Assembly: GCA_022579005.1 (NCBI GenBank)
Contig: MU401620.1
Location: forward strand, 1 to 64,000
From: Poronia punctata
Lineage: Eukaryota > Ascomycota > Sordariomycetes > Xylariales > Xylariaceae
Direction: 5' to 3'
DNA: 64,000 nt
Shown here: positions 57,111 through 64,000 of the stretch, piece after piece
How the letters are laid out: the number at the start of each line of letters is the position of its first letter
Position numbering within the stretch: position 1 is the stretch's first letter
Position numbers and translations under genes: made by a program
The notes under the pieces: model-generated
Seen by the model: only the letters and a program-made list of their open reading frames with translations
The model's database searches: none
What the model was told of the DNA's origin: nothing

Positions 57111-57300
57111 AATTGACTGGCCATGACCAAGGGCCCTGCGAATTGACTGCCATGACCAAGGGCCCTGCGAATTGACTGCCATGACCAAGGGCCCTGCGAA
57201 TTGACTGCCATGACCAAGGGCCCTGCGAATTGACTGCTATGACCAAGGGCCCTGCAAATTAACAGCCTTGACCAAGGGCCCTGCAAAGTAATTAGCTATA
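57111..57300 (-). repeat. 29-bp minisatellite at the right island edge, inverted
   Basis: About six tandem units of aattgactgccatgaccaa plus gggccctgcg (29-30 bp). The reverse complement (aattcgcagggccc, then ttggtcatggcag) aligns with the left-edge unit aattcgaaaggtaatggtcatggcagg. This is therefore the same family in the opposite orientation. Units at the right end decay (gactgcc to gactgct to aacagcc, gcg to gca) towards the AT-rich side. The minus-strand frame across it is repeat-encoded. Confidence 0.85.
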
Positions 57301-57320
57301 GCCCACTTTAAAATATAATT

Positions 57321-57418
57321 NNNNNNNNNNNNNNNNNNNNNNNNNNNNNNNNNNNNNNNNNNNNNNNNNNNNNNNNNNNNNNNNNNNNNNNNNNNNNNNN
57401 NNNNNNNNNNNNNNNNNN
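57321..57418. other. Assembly gap (98 N)
   Basis: A run of 98 N at the start of the right AT-rich block, bordered by a microsatellite. True length unknown. Confidence 0.99.
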
Positions 57419-57518
57419 TTAAATTAAATTAAATTAAATTAAATTAAATTAAATTAAATTAAATTAAATTAAATTAAATTAAATTAAATTAAATTAAATT
57501 AAATTAAATTAAATTAAA
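57419..57518. repeat. AAATT microsatellite
   Basis: Twenty perfect copies of the pentamer ttaaa/aaatt directly after the gap. The array may continue into the gap. Confidence 0.95.
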
Positions 57519-60500
57519 TAATTTTATAGTAGCTATTTTTATATAATAAAAATAGCTTTATTTTAATAATTAAATATTTAACTTTTTATTTTTTATTTTT
57601 TTATTTATTATTAAAAAATAAAAAAAAGTTATATTAAATTTTTTTAAATAATATATATTTACTTATAATAATAATATATAATTGTTTATTAAAAAGTATA
57701 TTTAAAGTAAAGTTTTATAATTTTAATTAATTAATTAAAAGTATAAATAATAAAAAGCTATAATATAAGTATTTTAATTTATTTATATTATAAAAACTTT
57801 AAATTAAAAAACATTATATAAAGCTTTATTTAAAAGAAATTATATATATATATATATTATTATAAAAAGTATTATTTTAAAAGCAAGCTTATTATTTTAA
57901 ATAAAAAATTAAAACGCTTTATATATTTTATAGTTATTATTAAGCTTATTATAACTTTTATTTTTTTTAGCTTTAATAATTTCTTTTTTTACTAGTTTAT
58001 TAAATAGGTATTATATATATATTAAATAAATATTTTATAAATTAATATTTTTACTTTAATATTATTATATATTAAAATCTTTTTTAATATTTTTAACTTT
58101 ATTAACTATTTTAAACCTATTAAAACTTAAATAGTTTATAAATATAAATAGTTAGTTTTTTATATATTAATTTTAAATTATATTAAAATTACTTTATTAA
58201 AAAAGTATATATATAGTATATATATATAATATATAACTAGTATATAAAAAGTACGCATTTTTTATATATTAAATATATAGTAAGTTTATATTTTCTTTTA
58301 TTACTAATAAGTATAAAATAACTTTTATACTTTTATAACTATATAAACTTATTAAAAAAGTCTTTTTAACTTTTGTTTTTAGTTAATTAAGTTAATATAA
58401 TACTATTAATAGTAATATATTATAATTATATTTACTTTAGCTAAACTAATACTAATTAGTAATTAAATTAGTATTTATAAAAAAGCAAAGTTTAAAAATA
58501 AAAACTATTATTATACTTACTTTTTTAATTTAATTTAAAGTTGCTTTAACTTTATATTACTTTTAAAAACTACTTTAAGCAAGTACTAAATAAAAAACTT
58601 AAATTAAATTGCTTTAATAACCTTTTAATAAAATTATAATATATAAAAAAAGCTAAAGTTATAAATTAGTTAATAGCAATATAGCTAATTAAGTAGCTTA
58701 TAGCTATTATCTCTTTAAAACAATAGATACTAAGGCCTGCACTTATAAGTAGCCGCAGCCTTACTATTTTGTACATATATAAGCTTGCACACTTAATAAA
58801 ATTTTAAAAGCTTTTTTTTTTTTTTTTTTTACTTTAAAATTTTTAGCAATAAGATTAAGTTACCTTTTAAAGCCTTGCTTTTTTATAACTTATTTGCAAT
58901 AATTTTAAAGTTATTAAATTACTTAAATTTAAAACCTAAAATTATTATATATATAATCCCTGGTTTGCAAATCTAACTTAAAACTAATTAATTAATTAGC
59001 AGCACTAGTAAAGCTACTAAGACAACAATTATTTTAGCTACTAACTAAAATTATAGTTTAAAAAAATAAAAAACGCGTTAAAATATGCATAGCTATAAAG
59101 CAATAAGCTTTAACTAAAACCTTATATATAAATAATAACTTTATTAAAACTATTTTAAAAATAAATAAGATTTTATAAACTAAATTGCGCTATTAGTTTA
59201 TTTTTATTTTATAGCTATTTTAAAATATAAACATTAAAACTTTAAAATATAAAAAACTTAATGCTAAAAATATACTTAATACTTTAATTAATTAAGCTTA
59301 TGTTTTTAATTAACAAATTGCATTAAATACTTTTAAAAACACTTGCTATAAAGTTATAACTATATAGCATTATTAAAAAATCTATAATTTAGTTTAAGCT
59401 TTTACTAAGTTATATATTAAAAAATCTAATAAACTAAAATTTTTATTTATTTTATTAATAAAAAATAAAAAAAAAGCAATACTTAATTTTAATAGCACAA
59501 TAAATATTAAAGCGTTTAAAAACTTAATAAATACTTATTTTAATATTATATTTTAAAAGTTTAAAATATATACTTTAATACTGCTTACTTATTAAGTATA
59601 AGCAAATAAACTTTATATATGTTTTTTTATAAGCAAAAATACTATATTAAACTTAATTTACTAAACTTATTACCTAAATAAACTAAGTATTTACAAAATT
59701 ATAGCATTAAAAAAAAAAGTATAACGCTTTTAGTAGCAAGTAAATAGCTATATTTAAAAATATAATAAAAAAGCTTTGCTACTAAAACCTAGACTTAATA
59801 TAAATAAAACAATTAAGCATATAATATAAAAACTACTTAACGCTTATAGCAAAATTAAACGCTTTAAGTTTTAAATAGCTAATATAAACTAATAAGTAAT
59901 AAACTTTTTAGCTTATAGCTATTTAATATTTAAAAACAACACGTTTTTAACTTTAACTATACTTTATAAGTTAGCTAAAATTAAAGTTTTTATATTTTAT
60001 AATAATAAAAACAAAAATAAAGTAACTTTTAAAATATAGTTAAAATGTATAAAAAACTGCTTTAAAGCTAATAAAAACTAGTTTATAAACAAAAAAGCTT
60101 AACTAGCAAATATTAAAGCATACTTAAAAAAATAGTTATTAAAAACTTATAACTTTATTTATAAAATAATTACTTAAACATAATAAACACTTTTACTAAA
60201 CTACTTAACTACTTAAAAAATAAATATAAAAATATTAATTAAAAGTAAAACGTTAAAATAAAGTATTAAAAGTTAAAAATAAAACGTTTTGCTAATTATT
60301 AAACTTTTAAAAACAGTTTTATATACTTTGCTAGTAAACGCTAAATTTTCTATACTAAGTAAAAAAAAAAGTTTTATAATAAACTTACTGCTTAACTACG
60401 TAAAAAAACCATTTTATAATACTTAAATACTAATATAAACTTTAATACCTTTATTTAACACTATACTTAAATAGTATATACGTTTTAATAAAAAAATAAG

Positions 60501-61900
60501 TATAAGCTAAATTAAAAACTTTTTAGTACAAACAATAACTATATTAGTAATAATATAAATAAACTAATATAGCTTATTTAAGTAAACAATATAAAAGCAA
60601 CCTAGTTAATAAATAACAGCACCTTTTTTAGCTAACATAATAAAAACTAAACTAGTAATAATAAATATTTAATTAAATAGCAACTTAAGTTATTTACTAA
60701 AAAAATAAAAGCTTTTATTATTAAAAGTTAATATTTTAACTATAAAAATTAAAAACATATATTTTATAATTGCTTATAAAAAAAAATAACTTTAACTACT
60801 AAGTATAAATCTAAGCTATTATAATAGCATATAAATATAAAGTTAAAAACTTATAGCTAAAAATAAAAAACAAGCTACTATTAAAAAAGTAACTTTAAGT
60901 TAAATAAACTCTTACTTAAAAAAAATATTACTAATAACTATTAATTATAAAAAATTAAATATTATAAATAAGTATATAAAAAAAAAGCTTTTTATATTTA
61001 ATTATACTTTACTTAATAATAAAACTTTTTTATAAACTAACAACGTTTTTAATAATATAAAAGCTAACATATATATAGCAATAAATATAAAATTAGCTAA
61101 ATAAATAAAAACAATTTTAAAACTTACTATTTTAATAAACTTTAACTATTATACTATAACAAAATTTAATAGCAAAATTAGTTAAAATATATATAAGATT
61201 ATACTAATTATAATATATATAAAAAAACAAACTTTTAAAGCTATCTTGCTTATTATATTAAAAATATAATACGTTATAATATTAAAAAAATATAATTTAA
61301 ATAGCCTAAAATACTACTAAATTAGTAGCAATATAAGCTTATATTTTTTAAAAACTTACTATTTAATACAAGTTATTATTTAAACAATAACCTTTTTTAA
61401 TAAATAGTTAAACTAACTTTAAAACTTATAATATATTAAAGCTAAAACTTAACTAAAATAAACATTTAAAAAATAAAAAAGTTAATAGTAATTAACTTAA
61501 ACAAACTTAATAACTAACTATAGCTAGTAAAAAAATTAAAAAAAAACTAAATTAAAAAATAAAACATTTTAAATAACTAGTTATTAAATACTTAAAAACT
61601 ATATTGCATATAAAAAAATAGCATTACTTAGTATAAAAAATAACTATAAACTAAAATATACTTTTTAACAACATTTTTTTTTTAAAAATAGTATATATTA
61701 GTTAAGCTAAAAGCAAAGTTAAAATTACTAATATAAAAAAAATTAATTTTATTATTAATAAAAAAAAACTAAAGAATTTTTTAATAAAAAAAGCAAAAAG
61801 CTAAAGAAATAAGCTTTTAAAGTAATTTTACTAAAATATTACTTTTTATTATGCACTTTTAGCAAGGTTAACTTAAATAAACTTTTTTTATACTATTTAA
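57519..61900. repeat. AT-rich RIP-degraded sequence, right block
   Basis: AT-rich throughout, with no intact frame. It includes the LTR-like repeat at 58075-58450 and a slightly GC-richer patch at 58680-58790 (ctaaggcctgcacttataag). The part from about 58500 to 61900 lies upstream of a pol relic and would hold gag and protease of that element, but no motif was readable. Confidence 0.6.
58075..58450 (+). repeat. Dispersed LTR-like repeat, right copy
   Basis: Counterpart of 1360-1735: tataactagtatata, aaagtacgc and ttagttaattaagttaa occur in the same order and orientation. It lies about 3.5 kb upstream of a gypsy pol relic on the plus strand, so a 5' LTR role is plausible but unproven. Confidence 0.5.
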
Positions 61901-61949
61901 AAGTAAACTATTTAATTAAATTTATAAATAAAAAATTAGCTAATAATTT

Positions 61950-63250
61950 AAAATATAATTTACTATATAAAATATTACTAAATAAATTAAAAGCAATATA
62001 AAAATATTTTATAAATTAACTTTAAAAAAGATTTATAAAGCTAAGTAATGCTTTATAAGCTTTACTTATTTTATTTATTTAAAAGCTTTATAAAAGGTTA
62101 CGTTTTTATATAAACTATAAAAAATTAAACAATTTAATAAAAAAAAATTAATACTTACTATTATTAATAAAAAAAACTTTTTTAAAAATCTTTTATATAA
62201 AAATCTTTATAAAAATTAATATATAATAAACATTTTATTATATTTATATAGCTATAAAAACTAAAAACCTTATAACTTTTTATACTAAATATAAAGCTTA
62301 TAAGTATAAAGTGCTACTTTTTAGCTTTATAAATAAACTTTTAATGTTTTAAAAATATATTAACAATATGCTATTTAACTACTTAAATTACTTTTATTAT
62401 ATATATATTAATAATATATTAATATATTTTAATACTATTAAAAAATATAAAAAATATATAAAAAAAGTATTGCAGCAATTAAAAAAAGCAAAACTCTAAG
62501 CAAACCTAAAAAAATTAAAATTTTACATTACTTAAATAAATTTTTTTAAAAATATTATAAATTTAAAAAAAGTTAGTATAAACTTTATAAAAATTAAAAT
62601 AGTTTATAAATAAGCTACCTTTATAATAATAAAAAAAGTTTAATTTTTTTTAAAATTTTATAACTTTTATAAAAAATTTGTTTAAAACTATAATAAAAAC
62701 GCAAAACTACTAATAGCTTTAATATATTATAATATAATATTTTTTTAAAGTAAAAAGTATAAAAAAGTATTTTAAAGCTTAAAAAAAACCTTAACGTTAG
62801 CATTGCTTTTATAGTACTATAATTATAACTTACTAATAAAAGTAAAAATAAACGCTTTAAATAAAATAGCAGCTAGTATGCTATTTTAATTATAATTTAA
62901 TAATAAAACTTAGTACTTTATAGCTTTTTTCTTTAAAGCTATAAAAAGTATAAAGTTTAATTATAATATTTATAATAAAAAAATGCTAGCAATAGTACTA
63001 GTATTAAAAAAATAAAAAGCAAAGTTAATTAAATATTAATAAAAAAAACTATTTATAATAATTATAAACTATAAAGCTTTAAAATATTTTAGTACTAAGC
63101 AATATTTTAATTTATAATAAGCAAAATAGTTTATACTACTTATAAAGTATAATTTTATAATTACTTATAAGCTTAATAAAAAAAACGTTATTATAAATGC
63201 TTTATTATAAAAGTAAAAAAACATAGTTTTATAAAAAAAAAAAAAAGAAT
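61950..63250 (+). pseudogene. Ty3/gypsy pol relic (reverse transcriptase and RNase H)
   Basis: In plus-strand frames the RT box reads YINN at 62404-62415, followed by ILIYF (functional elements: YxDD ILIYS). It is preceded by KYINNMLFNYL, where intact copies have RxINxxL..YL. The connection region (FLKFYNFYKKF-like) follows at about 62640. RNase H reads MLAIV at 62983-62997 and, at 63064-63090, INYKALKYF, where intact copies have TDHKALEYF. An NVxxNAL word follows near 63185, for the usual N-x-x-A-D-A-L. Nearly every change is C-to-T or G-to-A and stops are abundant. The element continues past the window end and is non-functional. It differs from the element at 12834 in its RT box and spacing. 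Confidence 0.85.
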
Positions 63251-64000
63251 AGTAATGCTATATAACCTTTTTTAAGCTTATAGTATTTAAGTTTACTAGT
63301 TTATAAATATAAAACCTGCTTACTAAAATATTAGCATTTAAATTTTAAAAAATAATAAAAAACTTTATAAGTTTTTAATTAATTAATAAAATATTAAATA
63401 AAAATAAAAATAACTTAAAAATGTAAATATATTAGTAAAAAGCGTAAATAATAATAAAAAAACAAAAAACTTATAAATATTATAAAATAAATTAATAATA
63501 TATAAAAAATAACTAATAATTTTAAACTTGCTATACTTATATATAAAGTTAATTATAAAAGTATATAAATAAATACTTATAGCATACTTTAAAAAAAAAA
63601 CTTATTGCTTAGTAGCTAAGCGTTATTAGTAGTTAAAATTAAAAAAAAAACTATAATAAGTATATAGCTAACTATTTATAATATTAACTAGCAAAAGTTT
63701 TAAAAAATAAAATACTAAGTAAGTTAATACTACTACTAATATTAAACTATATATAGCATTACTTAATAATTAATTTTAAATAAATATTAAAAAATAAATA
63801 TAGTTATAATAATATAATAATAATAGTAAATAAATTAAGTAAAAAAGTATAAACTATTTTATATACTACTAAAGTTATTACTTAATAAGCAGCTTAAATA
63901 TATTATAAAAAACTTTTTAAAGTTTTTAAACTTTTAATTATAATTATATTTAATAAAAAACTTTAATTTATTTTAACTTTTATAAATAAACTAGTAAAAA
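63251..64000 (+). repeat. Continuation of the gypsy relic, unreadable
   Basis: AT-rich sequence downstream of RNase H, where integrase would be expected on the plus strand. No integrase motif could be read with confidence before the window ends. Confidence 0.5.

Noticed and set aside
57104..57286. 60-codon minus-strand frame with repeated GPWS/QFAGPLVM words
   Set aside because: Encoded by the 29-bp repeat at the right edge; not a gene.
57419..57518. Telomere repeat
   Set aside because: The unit is AAATT, not the TTAGGG type of filamentous fungi, and sequence continues on both sides.
62621..62803. 60-codon minus-strand frame (F, Y, K, L only)
   Set aside because: Antisense to the gypsy pol relic in AT-saturated DNA; open by composition only.

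Overview
The window reads as nuclear DNA of a filamentous ascomycete (Pezizomycotina, probably Sordariomycetes). Genes have short introns of 55-158 bp with GT..AG ends. The gene families are typical of these fungi: GH43 glycosidase, Zn2Cys6 regulator, fungal cyclase, Baeyer-Villiger monooxygenase, REX4, secreted M28 peptidase and a tRNA-Leu with an intron. The flanks have become extremely AT-rich through C-to-T changes on both strands, the usual mark of repeat-induced point mutation (RIP). No species is assigned.

Layout. (1) 1-22030 is an AT-rich repeat block. It is built from a minisatellite with a unit of about 29-30 bp plus a 'head' segment of about 250 bp, repeated as composite units. It includes an exact tandem duplication of 2816 bp (2314-7945) and a RIP-killed Ty3/gypsy chromovirus with both LTRs (12834-19204). 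Two short stretches, 10850-11760 and 20900-22030, are only lightly mutated and show what the array looked like before RIP. (2) 22030-57110 is a gene island of normal composition. (3) 57111-57300 is a short array of a related 29-bp minisatellite in the opposite orientation. It is followed by a 98-bp assembly gap, an AAATT microsatellite and a second RIP-killed Ty3/gypsy relic up to the window end.

Genes of the island, left to right: a five-exon C2H2-type zinc-finger protein (minus); a secreted GH43 glycosidase (plus); the DEDDh exonuclease REX4 (plus); tRNA-Leu(AAG); a membrane-anchored alpha/beta hydrolase (plus, two exons); an unrecognised Ser-rich conserved-looking protein (plus); a possible orphan exon (minus); a short Zn2Cys6 regulator, probably truncated (minus); a four-exon putative cyclase (minus); a type I Baeyer-Villiger monooxygenase (plus); a small spliced Ser/Thr-rich gene (plus); a secreted M28 metallopeptidase (minus, two exons); and a large Ser-rich coiled-coil protein (minus, two exons).

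The genes mostly look independent. The exception is the trio Zn2Cys6 regulator, cyclase and Baeyer-Villiger monooxygenase (40.0-46.5 kb), which could be a small catabolic or secondary-metabolism group. GH43 and M28 are secreted degradative enzymes, and REX4 and the tRNA are housekeeping. All splice models were made by eye. They are supported by phase agreement across every junction but have no transcript evidence.
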